Below, one piece after another: positions 14,911 to 23,047 of a DNA stretch of 64,000 nt. The stretch lies in NCBI RefSeq assembly GCF_041435195.1, contig NZ_CP108106.1:6673501-6737500 (forward strand), given 5' to 3'. How positions within the stretch are numbered: the stretch's first letter is position 1; every line of letters begins with the position of its first letter. Origin of the DNA: Streptomyces sp. NBC_00224 (lineage in GTDB: Bacteria; Actinomycetota; Actinomycetes; Streptomycetales; Streptomycetaceae). The translations under genes were made by a program, and so were the position numbers. The notes beneath the pieces are model-generated. The model ran no database searches. It was given only the letters and a program-made list of their open reading frames with translations, and was not told the DNA's origin.

Positions 14911-16416
14911 ATGGGAACTGGCGTGATCATTGCCGGTGCCGGACCGGTGGGACTGATGCTGGCCGGCGAGCTCCGGCTGAACGGTGTCGACGTCGTTGTC
15001 TACGAGCAGAGAGCCACCCCGAGCGGCGAGTCGCGCGGAGTCGGCTTCACCCGGCGGGCCGCCGAGGTGTTCCACCAGCGGGGACTGCTGGCCCGCTTCG
15101 GTGACATCGAGATCGGCAACGAGGGCCACTTCGGTGGTGTGCGCATCGACTTCACCGCCCTGGAGGACAACCACTTCGGCATCCGGGGAGTGCCCCAGTA
15201 CCGCATCGAGGAGATCCTGGAGGCATGGGTCCGCGACCTCGGCGTGGACGTACGCCGCGGATACGAGGTGGTCGACTACCGGGAAGGGGCCGACGACATC
15301 ACGGTGGTGGTCGACGGGCCGGACGGCCGTGCCGAGCGCACCGCGCAGTACCTGGTGGGCTGTGACGGCGGGCGCTCCCGGATCCGCAGGCTGGCCGGCA
15401 TCGAGTTCCCGGGACGCGAGGCCACCCGGGGCATGTACGTGGCCGACGTCGTCGACCGCCCCGACATCAAGCCGAGGGTGATCGGCGAGCGGGTCGACGG
15501 CGGCATGGTGATGGCGATCCGGCTGGAGGAGGGGGTGACCCGGATCATCATCCATCCGGCGAAGCTCACTCCCCGCGACAACACCAAGCTGACGTTCAGC
15601 GAGATCGCGGACTCCTGGCAGGAGCTCACCGGCCAGTCGCTGCACGGCGCCGAGACGAGGTGGGTCAGCGCGTTCACCAACGCCACGCGCCAGGCCGCCG
15701 AGTACCGGCGCGGCCGGGTCCTGCTCTCCGGCGACTCCACCCACATCCACATCCCGGCCGGCGCCCAGGGGCTGAGCGTCGGTGTCCAGGACGCGGTGAA
15801 CCTCGGCTGGAAACTGGCCGCCACCGTCAACGGCTGGGCGCCCGAGGGCCTGCTCGACACCTACCAGGCCGAACGGCACCCGGTGGGCGAGAAGTTACTG
15901 CGCAACACCCTCGCCCAGGCGTCCCTCTATCTCACCGGTGACGAGATGGAGCCGATGCGCCAGGTGATGCGCGAGCTGGTGCAGTCGCCCGACGCGGCGC
16001 GGCGCCTCGCCGGGCACGTCAGCGGGCTCGGCATCCGGTACGACATGGGCGGCGCCACCGGCCACCCGCTGCTCGGGCTGCGGATGCCCGACCGCGAGGT
16101 CAAGCTCGGGGACGGCTCCACCACCCGGGTGTCCCAGCTGCTGCACCCGGCGCGCGGGGTGCTCCTCGTCGCGGACGGCAGCGCCGAGGCGGCCCGGCTG
16201 GCCGCCGGCTGGTCCGACCGGATCGACATCGTCACCGACGCGGGCTGGTCGGACCGGGTGGACATCGTCCCGGACGGCTGGGTTCCGGCGGACACGGCCG
16301 AGGGGACGACGCCGGACGCCGTCCTCCTCCGTCCCGACGGACACGTCGCCTGGGCCGCGCCGGACGGCGGCGAGCTGCTCGACGCGCTGGTGCGCTGGTT
16401 CGGCTCGCCCCGCTGA
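14911..16416 (+). CDS. FAD-dependent aromatic hydroxylase (PgaE/RdmE-like class A monooxygenase)
   Basis: A 501-residue flavoprotein hydroxylase. The FAD dinucleotide motif GAGPVGL is at residues 9-15, the DG motif is VGCDGGRSRIRRLAG, and the GD motif is GDSTHIHIPAGAQGLSVGVQDA. The GD motif departs slightly from the usual GDAAHxHPPxGGQG. The C-terminal thioredoxin-like domain of aromatic polyketide hydroxylases is present. Family members hydroxylate angucyclines, anthracyclines or resorcinols using NADPH and O2. An AGGAGG ribosome site precedes the ATG. Near residues 431-452 a short segment (AGWSDR, then DIV) occurs twice in tandem. The next gene is an ABM-type monooxygenase 40 bases downstream, so the pair is probably an oxidative tailoring unit. 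Confidence 0.93.
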   Translation: MGTGVIIAGAGPVGLMLAGELRLNGVDVVVYEQRATPSGESRGVGFTRRAAEVFHQRGLLARFGDIEIGNEGHFGGVRIDFTALEDNHFGIRGVPQYRIEEILEAWVRDLGVDVRRGYEVVDYREGADDITVVVDGPDGRAERTAQYLVGCDGGRSRIRRLAGIEFPGREATRGMYVADVVDRPDIKPRVIGERVDGGMVMAIRLEEGVTRIIIHPAKLTPRDNTKLTFSEIADSWQELTGQSLHGAETRWVSAFTNATRQAAEYRRGRVLLSGDSTHIHIPAGAQGLSVGVQDAVNLGWKLAATVNGWAPEGLLDTYQAERHPVGEKLLRNTLAQASLYLTGDEMEPMRQVMRELVQSPDAARRLAGHVSGLGIRYDMGGATGHPLLGLRMPDREVKLGDGSTTRVSQLLHPARGVLLVADGSAEAARLAAGWSDRIDIVTDAGWSDRVDIVPDGWVPADTAEGTTPDAVLLRPDGHVAWAAPDGGELLDALVRWFGSPR

Positions 16417-16456
16417 CCGGCACTCCGGCTCATCCCGCCGACCCGCAGGAGGTTCC

Positions 16457-16825
16457 GTGATCGAATTCGTGGAGGCCGACGAGACCGCTCCTTATATAAG
16501 GCAACTCCAGGAGCGGACCGGCCCGGTCGTGCTCGTCAACACGTTCACCGTTCCGGAGGGCAGGGCCGAGGAGTTCCTGGCGCTGTGGCGCGAGGACGCC
16601 GCATACTTCACGCGGCAGCCCGGCTTCATCTCCACGCAGATGCACCGGGGCATCGCCGGCAGCCGGATCCTGGTGAACGTCGCGGTCTGGCAGTCCGCCG
16701 CCCATCTGGCGGCGGCGCACAGCAACCCCGACTTCCACCCGGGCGGTGAGGGCTACCCCGAGGGGTGCACCGTCTCGCCCCATCTGTACGAGAAGGTCGC
16801 GGTCGACGGCATCTGCGTCGGCTGA
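16457..16825 (+). CDS. Antibiotic biosynthesis monooxygenase (ABM) family protein
   Basis: A 122-residue protein with the dimeric alpha/beta-barrel ABM fold. It shows VVLVNTFTVPEGRAEEFLALW at the start and PGFISTQMHRG in the middle. Cofactor-free quinone-forming monooxygenases of aromatic polyketide pathways belong here, as do haem-degrading and simple stress proteins. The GTG start follows a perfect AGGAGG. It is cotranscribed with the FAD hydroxylase and closed by a hairpin, which favours a tailoring role over a stray stress protein. Confidence 0.85.
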   Translation: MIEFVEADETAPYIRQLQERTGPVVLVNTFTVPEGRAEEFLALWREDAAYFTRQPGFISTQMHRGIAGSRILVNVAVWQSAAHLAAAHSNPDFHPGGEGYPEGCTVSPHLYEKVAVDGICVG

Positions 16826-16843
16826 CGCTTCGCAGGCCCGGGG

Positions 16844-16865
16844 CCCGTCACGCCGGTGTGACGGG
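16844..16865 (+). terminator. Hairpin terminator after the ABM gene
   Basis: CCCGTCAC pairs with GTGACGGG around a six-base loop, 19 bases past the stop. Confidence 0.65.
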
Positions 16866-17379
16866 TTCCGGGGCTGTTCTCGGCCAATAAACCGGCCAAC
16901 TTCACGCCAGTCGGGTGGAGTTGCCCCAGCGCCTCGCGCCCGAATTGTGACCGGCGGTTACCCCGGGGGTGGGTGACGGCCCCGGGAGCATCACGAGTGC
17001 GAAGCCGATCAACCGGGCGGAATGTGTGATTCCGGCCCCTCTTCTGACGCTCCCCGAACGTCCGGCCCCACTCCGTGGGCCGATCCCCTCGCCTGTTCAC
17101 CATCGACGGTACAGAAGGTTGTCCGCACTTGACGGAACCTGAACTTCCGCTTTCGACGGCTCGGCGTTTGCCCTCGTACAGCAGTGCGATGCGCGCCGCT
17201 CCGAGGGCACTTCGGGCCGCCCCGCGGGATGCTCGCGCGCGCGTGAACGGCCTTGTCCTGTATGGGAATCCGGGCCCCGCGAACCGGCTCCAGGGTGGTT
17301 GACAAGGCCTCGCCCGTCGCCTTTCATTTCGCACACCGGAAGTGGATTCCGGTTCCGATTCATTGCGAGGGGGCGCAAA
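16866..17379. other. Intergenic region upstream of the StrR-like regulator
   Basis: About 510 bases without a convincing gene. A TTGACA at 17299-17304 with a weak -10 (TTCATT at 17323) is a candidate promoter for the regulator. The rest contains short AT-richer patches and nothing else that I can name. Confidence 0.4.
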
Positions 17380-18435
17380 GTGAGTCTGGCCGAGCAATCA
17401 ATTGACGATCAGTTACTGAAGATCCATGCGGCGGACCTCGACGAGGTCGTGACCTCCATGGTCTGGATCGAGTCGCATCCCGCCGGTGAAGTACGCATCG
17501 ACTCCCTCGTCTTCGAGGACTCGCCCCGTCTCGGCGGCGCGGACGAGGATCACGTACGCGTACTCGCCGAGGCAGGGGACTCGCTGCCGCCGATCACCGT
17601 CCACCGCTCGTCGATGCGCGTCATCGACGGTACCCACCGGGTGCGCGCCGCGCTCCTCAACGGCCGTACGACCATCCAGGCCCGGATGGTGGACTGCGAC
17701 GAGGGCGCCGCATACGTCCTGGCGGTCAAGGCCAACGTCACCCACGGCCTGCCGCTGTCGCGGTCCGACCGCTCGGTGGCCGCCGCGCGCATCATCATGA
17801 CCCATCCGCAGTGGTCCGACCGCGCCGTCGCCGCCGCCGTCGGCCTCTCCGACAAGACCATTTCCAGGATCCGGTCCCGCTCCTCGGCGGACGCTCCGCA
17901 GTCGAACGCGCGCCTCGGCCGCGACGGCCGCCTGCGCCCGCTGGACAGCGGATACCGCCGCCAGCAGGCCGCCGCGATGATCCACGAGCGGCCCAACGCG
18001 GGTCTGCGCGAGGTGGCCAGGGCGACCGGCCTCTCCCCGGCCACCGTGCGGGACGTGCGCCAGCGCATCGACCGGGGCGAGGACCCCGTGCCGGGCCGCT
18101 ACCGCGCGGCCGCGGGCCAGAGCCCGGCGCCGGGCGCGCCCGTGGTGCCCCGCCAGACACAGCGTGCGGTGAGCGCCCGCAGCGAGCGGCGGGACATTTC
18201 CGTCGATCGGCAGAAGCTGCTCGCCAAGCTGAGCGAGGACCCCTCGCTGCGGCTCAACGAGGCCGGCCGGCGCACCCTGCGCTGGCTCCACCACTACACG
18301 GTGGACGGCGAGGGCATGGAGAACCTGGGCCGCGGTCTGCCCGGTCACTGGGCGCCCGAGGTGGCCGACCTCGCGCGCAGCTGCGCGGCCGCCTGGCAGA
18401 CCCTTGCCGAGCAGCTCCAACAGCGGGCCGAGTGA
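17380..18435 (+). CDS. StrR/ParB-like transcriptional regulator
   Basis: A 351-residue protein with an N-terminal ParB-like domain. Visible features are EDSPRLGGADEDHVRVLAE, the motif MRVIDGTHRVRAALLNGR, and NVTHGLPLSRSDR. Two helix-turn-helix segments follow (WSDRAVAAAVGLSDKTISRI at about 145-165 and LREVARATGLSPATVRDVR at about 205-225). This arrangement is that of StrR and NovG-type pathway activators for secondary metabolism. The GTG at 17380 has GAGGGGG upstream. Its targets are not evident; the hydroxylase/ABM pair upstream and the Ebo operon downstream are candidates. It is followed by a strong hairpin, so it is transcribed alone. Confidence 0.85.
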   Translation: MSLAEQSIDDQLLKIHAADLDEVVTSMVWIESHPAGEVRIDSLVFEDSPRLGGADEDHVRVLAEAGDSLPPITVHRSSMRVIDGTHRVRAALLNGRTTIQARMVDCDEGAAYVLAVKANVTHGLPLSRSDRSVAAARIIMTHPQWSDRAVAAAVGLSDKTISRIRSRSSADAPQSNARLGRDGRLRPLDSGYRRQQAAAMIHERPNAGLREVARATGLSPATVRDVRQRIDRGEDPVPGRYRAAAGQSPAPGAPVVPRQTQRAVSARSERRDISVDRQKLLAKLSEDPSLRLNEAGRRTLRWLHHYTVDGEGMENLGRGLPGHWAPEVADLARSCAAAWQTLAEQLQQRAE

Positions 18436-18507
18436 GCCGGCCGGGCGCCGGCCGTGACAGCGCCGGTGAGCGCTGAACACCGCGCACAAGTGAAGAGCGA
18501 CGCGGAA

Positions 18508-18547
18508 GGAGTGCTGGTCGCGGGCCCCATGCCCGCGCCAGCACTCC
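18508..18547 (+). terminator. Hairpin terminator after the StrR-like gene
   Basis: GGAGTGCTGG plus CGCGGGC pair with GCCCGCG plus CCAGCACTCC, with one bulged T and a CCCAT loop. The 17-bp stem lies 72 bases past the stop. Confidence 0.7.
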
Positions 18548-18691
18548 GCCCGTTCGCCCGTGCAACTGCGGCACACCCGCATCCGTCCGCCGACGGGCGG
18601 ATCATCGATACGTTCGAACAGCTGCCGAACCAGCCGCCACTACCGTCAGGTTGGAAAGGCTCAACGCGCTGACGTAACCAGGAGGCTGTCC

Positions 18692-19828
18692 GTGTCCCCC
18701 TACGCAGATACCCGCGAGAACGGCCCCCGGACGGGGGTCTGGTTCATCGGAGCCCGCGGCTCCGTCGCCACCACGGCGGTCGCCGGCTGCGCCGCCGTGG
18801 CCGCCGGGCTCCAGCCCGCCACCGGCATGGTCACCGAGACCCCCGACTTCGCCGGGACCGGACTTCCCGAGCTGTCGTCGTTCGTCTTCGGCGGCCACGA
18901 CGTGGCCAGCAGCCCGCTGCCCAAGCGGGCCGAGGAACTGGCCGCCGGGGGAGTGCTCCCGCACGGGCTGCCCGCCGCCGTGCGCGCCGAACTCGCCGCC
19001 GCCGACGAGGAGATACGCATGGGCGGCCCGCTGCCCGGCGACACCCGCGACGACGAGGAGCTGATCGCCGCGTTCGCGGCCGACATCACCGCCTTCGCCG
19101 ACCGCACCGGCGTGGCCCGCACCGTCGTCGTCAACGTCTCCTCGACCGAGCCCGCGCCCGCCGGGGGCGACACCCGGCTGCCCGCCTCCTCGCTGTACGC
19201 GGCGGCCGCGCTGCGCGCCGGGTGCGCGTACGTCAACTTCACCCCGTCGACCGGCCTGGGCCACCCGGACCTCCGGGCGGCGGCCGACGCGGCCGGCGTG
19301 CCGTACGCGGGCCGCGACGGCAAGACCGGCCAGACCCTCCTCCGCGCGGTGCTCGCACCGATGTTCCACCAGCGCGCCCTGGCCGTACGGGCGTGGTCCG
19401 GCAGCAACCTGCTCGGCGGCGGGGACGGGGCCTCGCTCGCCGACCCGGCGGCCGCCGCCGCGAAGAACGCGGGCAAGAACCGCGTCCTGGAGGACAACCT
19501 CGGCATGCTGCCCGAGGGCCAGGTGCACATCGACGACGTTCCGGCGCTCGGCGACTGGAAGACCGCCTGGGACCACATCGTCTTCGAGGGCTTCCTCGGC
19601 TCGCGGATGGTGCTCCAGACGATCTGGCAGGGCTGCGACTCGGCGCTCGCCGCGCCGCTCGTCCTCGACCTGGCCCGCCTCGCCGCCCGCGCCCACCAGG
19701 CCGGACTGACCGGCCCGCGCCCCGAGCTGGGCTTCTACTTCAAGGACCCGGACGGCGGCTCCTCGGCGCTGGCCGAGCAGTACGCGGCCCTGCTGTCGTT
19801 CGCCGAGCGGCTGCGGGAGGCCCGGTGA
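18692..19828 (+). CDS. myo-Inositol-1-phosphate synthase-like sugar-phosphate cyclase in Ebo operon
   Basis: A 378-residue NAD-dependent cyclase of the inositol-3-phosphate synthase family. Signatures seen are the Rossmann GARGSVATT, VVVNVSSTEPAP, YVNFTPST, DGKTGQTLLRAVLAPMF, SGSNLLGGGDGASL, and DHIVFEGFLGSR with the C-terminal SALAAPLVLDLARLA. Canonical enzymes convert glucose-6-phosphate to inositol phosphate. This one heads the Ebo-type operon, overlaps the UbiA gene by four bases (GTGA), and occupies the place where other Ebo clusters have the dehydroquinate-synthase-like EboD, also an NAD-dependent sugar-phosphate cyclase. A specialised cyclitol product is therefore likely (inference). 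The GTG start has AGGAGG eight bases upstream. Confidence 0.9.
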   Translation: MSPYADTRENGPRTGVWFIGARGSVATTAVAGCAAVAAGLQPATGMVTETPDFAGTGLPELSSFVFGGHDVASSPLPKRAEELAAGGVLPHGLPAAVRAELAAADEEIRMGGPLPGDTRDDEELIAAFAADITAFADRTGVARTVVVNVSSTEPAPAGGDTRLPASSLYAAAALRAGCAYVNFTPSTGLGHPDLRAAADAAGVPYAGRDGKTGQTLLRAVLAPMFHQRALAVRAWSGSNLLGGGDGASLADPAAAAAKNAGKNRVLEDNLGMLPEGQVHIDDVPALGDWKTAWDHIVFEGFLGSRMVLQTIWQGCDSALAAPLVLDLARLAARAHQAGLTGPRPELGFYFKDPDGGSSALAEQYAALLSFAERLREAR

Positions 19829-20718
19829 AGCCGGTCCTGCGCGACTGGGCCGAACTCCTGCGCGTCTCCGCCCTGTTCACCGTTCCCGGCGACGCCCTCG
19901 CGGGGGCGGCGTCCGCCGGGCTGCGCCCCAACCGGCGCACCGCGCTCGCCGTGGCCTCCTCCCTCTGCCTGTACGAGGCGGGGATGGCCCTGAACGACTG
20001 GGCGGACCGCGAGGAGGACGCCGTCGACCGCCCCCACCGCCCGATCCCGTCCGGCCGCGTCAAGCCGGCCGCGGCCCTGGCGGCGGCGGCCGGACTCACC
20101 GGCGCGGGCCTGGCGCTCGCCTACCGCGCGGGCCGCCCGGCCGGGCTGGTCGCGACGGCGCTCGCGGGCACGGTGTGGGCGTACGACCTGCGTCTGAAGC
20201 ACACGCCGGCGGGCCCGGCCGCGATGGCCGCGGCCCGCTCCCTGGACCTGCTCCTGGGCGCGACGGCCACGACCGGCACGGTGACCAGGCGCCCCCTGCT
20301 CCCGGCCACGGCCCTGGGCGCGCACACCTACGCGGTGACCACGGTCTCCCGGCACGAGACGCAGGGGGGTTCGGTGCGGGCGCCGCTGGCGGCGCTGGCG
20401 GGTGCGGTGACCCTGGGCGCGCTGACGGCGCGGCGGCCGGGCGCCACGCAGGCGTTCCGGCTTCCGTCCGAGCCCCGTGACATCGCCAGGACCGCGTTCG
20501 CCGCGACCTTCGTGGCCACCGCCGCCAAGCCCCTCTTCCACGCCGTCCTCAACCCGTCCCCTCCGCTCACCCAGCGGGCCGTGGGCGGCGGCATCAAGGC
20601 GATGATCCCGCTCCAGGCGGCCCTCGCGGCCCGGGCCGGATCCGTCCGTACCGCCGCCGCCCTGACCGGCCTCATCCCCGTAGCCCGCAAGCTCGCACGA
20701 AAGGTCAGCCCCACATGA
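19825..20718 (+). CDS. eboC: UbiA-family prenyltransferase, EboC-type
   Basis: A 297-residue integral membrane protein with about seven to nine hydrophobic segments. The first Asp-rich motif is NDWADREEDAVDRPHRPIPSG (N57, D58, D61, D65), which binds the Mg-diphosphate of a prenyl donor. The second conserved loop is YDLRLKHTPAGP. UbiA enzymes attach isoprenoid chains to aromatic or cyclitol acceptors in the membrane. Start and stop codons overlap those of both neighbours (GTGA and ATGA), so the protein is part of one translation-coupled unit. The acceptor is presumably the product of the upstream cyclase, which would anchor it to the membrane (inference). Confidence 0.88.
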   Translation: MKPVLRDWAELLRVSALFTVPGDALAGAASAGLRPNRRTALAVASSLCLYEAGMALNDWADREEDAVDRPHRPIPSGRVKPAAALAAAAGLTGAGLALAYRAGRPAGLVATALAGTVWAYDLRLKHTPAGPAAMAAARSLDLLLGATATTGTVTRRPLLPATALGAHTYAVTTVSRHETQGGSVRAPLAALAGAVTLGALTARRPGATQAFRLPSEPRDIARTAFAATFVATAAKPLFHAVLNPSPPLTQRAVGGGIKAMIPLQAALAARAGSVRTAAALTGLIPVARKLARKVSPT

Positions 20719-21581
20719 GCCTCCGCCTCGGCTACGGCACCAACGGCCTCACCGACCTCCGCCTCGACGACGCCCTCGGGCTCCTCGCGGACCTCGGGTA
20801 CGAGGGCGTGGGGCTGACCCTCGACCACATGCACCTCGACCCGCTCGCCCCCGAACTCCCCGCCCGCACCCGCCGGGTGGCCCGACGGCTCGGCGAGCTC
20901 GGCCTGGGCGTGACCGTGGAGACAGGCGCCCGGTACGTACTCGACCCGCGGCGCAAGCACGGCCCGTCCCTCCTCGACCCGGACCCGGACGCCCGCGCCC
21001 GCCGCACCGCACTGCTCGTCACGGCCGTCCGCGTCGCCGCCGACCTCGGCGCGCACGCCGTGCACTGCTTCAGCGGCATCACGCCCGGCGGCACCGACGA
21101 CGACACCGCCTGGAAGCTGCTCGGGGAGGCCCTCGGCCCGGTGCTCGACGCGGCCTCGGACGCGGGCGTTCCGCTCGCGATCGAGCCCGAGCCCGGCCAC
21201 CTCCTCGCCACCCTCGCCGACTTCCACCGGCTGCGCGAGCGGCTGGGCGACCCGGAACCGCTCGGGCTCACGCTCGACCTCGGGCACTGCCAGTGCCTGG
21301 AGCCGGCCTCGCCCGCGGAGTGCGTGCGCGCCGCCGCACCCTGGCTGCGGCACGTCCAGATCGAGGACATGCGGCGCGGGGTGCACGAACACCTGCCGTT
21401 CGGGGACGGCGAGATCGACTTCCCGCCCGTCCTGGAGGCGCTCGCCGCCACCGGCTACGGCGGTCTGACCGTCGTCGAGCTGCCCCGCCACTCCCACGCG
21501 GGCCCCGAACAGGCCCGCAGGTCCATGGAGTTCCTGCGCCCGCTGATCGCGAGTGCCGCCTCGCCCCTGAAGGGAGCCTAG
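20715..21581 (+). CDS. Xylose isomerase-like TIM barrel protein of the Ebo operon
   Basis: A 288-residue sugar phosphate isomerase/epimerase-type TIM barrel (AP endonuclease 2 superfamily). Metal-site segments are AIEPEPGHLLAT, LDLGHCQCLEPA, HVQIEDMRRG and VVELPRHSHAGP, giving the expected Glu-Asp-His-Glu set. The sequence has lost close similarity to xylose isomerase itself. It overlaps eboC by four bases and precedes eboA by two. It probably isomerises or epimerises a sugar or cyclitol intermediate of the pathway. It is distinct from the second TIM-barrel member, EboE, four genes on. Confidence 0.87.
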   Translation: MSLRLGYGTNGLTDLRLDDALGLLADLGYEGVGLTLDHMHLDPLAPELPARTRRVARRLGELGLGVTVETGARYVLDPRRKHGPSLLDPDPDARARRTALLVTAVRVAADLGAHAVHCFSGITPGGTDDDTAWKLLGEALGPVLDAASDAGVPLAIEPEPGHLLATLADFHRLRERLGDPEPLGLTLDLGHCQCLEPASPAECVRAAAPWLRHVQIEDMRRGVHEHLPFGDGEIDFPPVLEALAATGYGGLTVVELPRHSHAGPEQARRSMEFLRPLIASAASPLKGA

Positions 21582-21583
21582 CC

Positions 21584-22192
21584 GTGATACCTCGTGCGGA
21601 ACTCGACGCCCGCTTGGGCGGCGCCGCCCGTGCCTGGCTCGACGAGGCGCTCGCCGAGGCGGCGCACACCGCCGCCCGCCCGGCCGCCGGGTACGGCACC
21701 GCCCCCTGGGAGCTGCGGTTCGCCTCGGCCGGCCGCCACCTCGGCGCCGACGCCGTCGATGAAGCCCGCGTCCTGCTGCTGCACACCGCCCGCGTGGACG
21801 CGCCCACCGCGACCCGGATCTACCAGCAGGGCAGCGCCGCCGAGCGCCGCGCCGTCCTGCTGGCGCTCCCGGACCTCGGCCTCGGCCCGGCGGCCGGGGT
21901 GCCGCTCGTCGAGGACGCGCTGCGCGCCAACGACACCCGTCTGGTGGCGGCGGCCGTCGGCCCCTACGCCGCGGCCCACCTGGACCCGCACGCCTGGCGG
22001 CACGCCGTACTGAAGTGCCTGTTCACCGGCGTGTCCGTGGACGCCGTCGCCTCCTTGCGGGAGCGCGCCCACGGCGACACGGAACTCGCCCGGATGCTCG
22101 GCGACTACGCGAAGGAACGTACCGCCGCCGCCCGCCCCGTCCCCGACGACCTGCACCGCGTACTGGCCCTCACCGGGGCCGAGGAGTCCTGA
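21584..22192 (+). CDS. eboA: EboA domain-containing protein
   Basis: A 202-residue helical protein with the EboA-family sequence LLLHTARVDAPTATRIYQQG, then ERRAVLLALPDLGLGPAAG, resembling short HEAT-like helical repeats. No catalytic motif is visible and its molecular role is unknown in the literature I know. The GTG start follows GGGAG by several bases, two bases after the previous stop. Its presence with UbiA, TatD-like and EboE proteins is what identifies the operon as Ebo-type. Confidence 0.88.
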   Translation: MIPRAELDARLGGAARAWLDEALAEAAHTAARPAAGYGTAPWELRFASAGRHLGADAVDEARVLLLHTARVDAPTATRIYQQGSAAERRAVLLALPDLGLGPAAGVPLVEDALRANDTRLVAAAVGPYAAAHLDPHAWRHAVLKCLFTGVSVDAVASLRERAHGDTELARMLGDYAKERTAAARPVPDDLHRVLALTGAEES

Positions 22193-22194
22193 CC

Positions 22195-23043
22195 ATGCGT
22201 ATCTTCGACCCGCACATCCATATGACGTCCCGCACCACCGACGACTACGAGGCCATGTACGCGGCGGGCGTGCGCGCGGTCGTCGAGCCCGCGTTCTGGC
22301 TGGGCCAGCCCCGTACCTCGCCCGAGAGTTTCTTCGACTACTTCGACGCGCTGCTCGGCTGGGAGCCGTTCCGGGCCGCCCAGTACGGCATAGCCCACCA
22401 CTGCACGATCGCCCTCAACCCCAAGGAGGCGAACGACCCGCGCTGTACGCCCGTCCTCGACGAGCTGCCGCGCTATCTGGTCAAGGACGGCGTGGTGGCG
22501 GTCGGCGAGATCGGCTACGACTCGATGACGCCCGCCGAGGACCACGCGCTCGCCGTCCAGCTCCAGCTCGCCGCCGAGCACGGCCTGCCCGCCATGGTGC
22601 ACACCCCGCACCGCGACAAGCTCACCGGTCTGCGCCGCACGATCGACGTCGTACGCGATTCGGCGCTCGCCCCCGAGCGGGTGCTGCTCGACCACCTCAA
22701 CGAGACGACCGTCAAGGAGGCCAAGGACAGCGGCGCCTGGCTCGGCTTCTCGGTCTACCCGGACACCAAGATGGACGAGGACCGGATGGTCGCGATCCTC
22801 GACGAGTACGGGCCGGAGAAGGTGCTGGTCAACTCGGCCGCGGACTGGGGAAAGAGCGATCCGCTGAAGACCCGCAAGGTGGCCGACGCGATGCTGAAGG
22901 CCGGGTTCGACGAGGACGCGGTGGACCTGGTGCTGTGGCGCAACCCGGTCGCGTTCTACGCGCTGAGCGGACGTCTGGACCTGGACCTGACCGCCCCGGA
23001 CGCCCTGCACGAGGGCAACTCCATCCTTCGCGGCGGCGAGTGA
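22195..23043 (+). CDS. eboB: TatD-like metal-dependent hydrolase, EboB-type
   Basis: A 282-residue amidohydrolase-superfamily protein. RIFDPHIHMTSR carries the HxH metal ligands at the start; further ligands are in VGEIGYDSM (Glu), MVHTPHRDK (His), LDHLNE (His) and SAADWG (Asp). The set matches TatD-like two-metal hydrolases. It starts two bases after eboA. In Ebo operons it is assumed to hydrolyse a pathway intermediate; the bond cleaved is not known. Confidence 0.9.
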   Translation: MRIFDPHIHMTSRTTDDYEAMYAAGVRAVVEPAFWLGQPRTSPESFFDYFDALLGWEPFRAAQYGIAHHCTIALNPKEANDPRCTPVLDELPRYLVKDGVVAVGEIGYDSMTPAEDHALAVQLQLAAEHGLPAMVHTPHRDKLTGLRRTIDVVRDSALAPERVLLDHLNETTVKEAKDSGAWLGFSVYPDTKMDEDRMVAILDEYGPEKVLVNSAADWGKSDPLKTRKVADAMLKAGFDEDAVDLVLWRNPVAFYALSGRLDLDLTAPDALHEGNSILRGGE

Positions 23044-23047
23044 GCCC

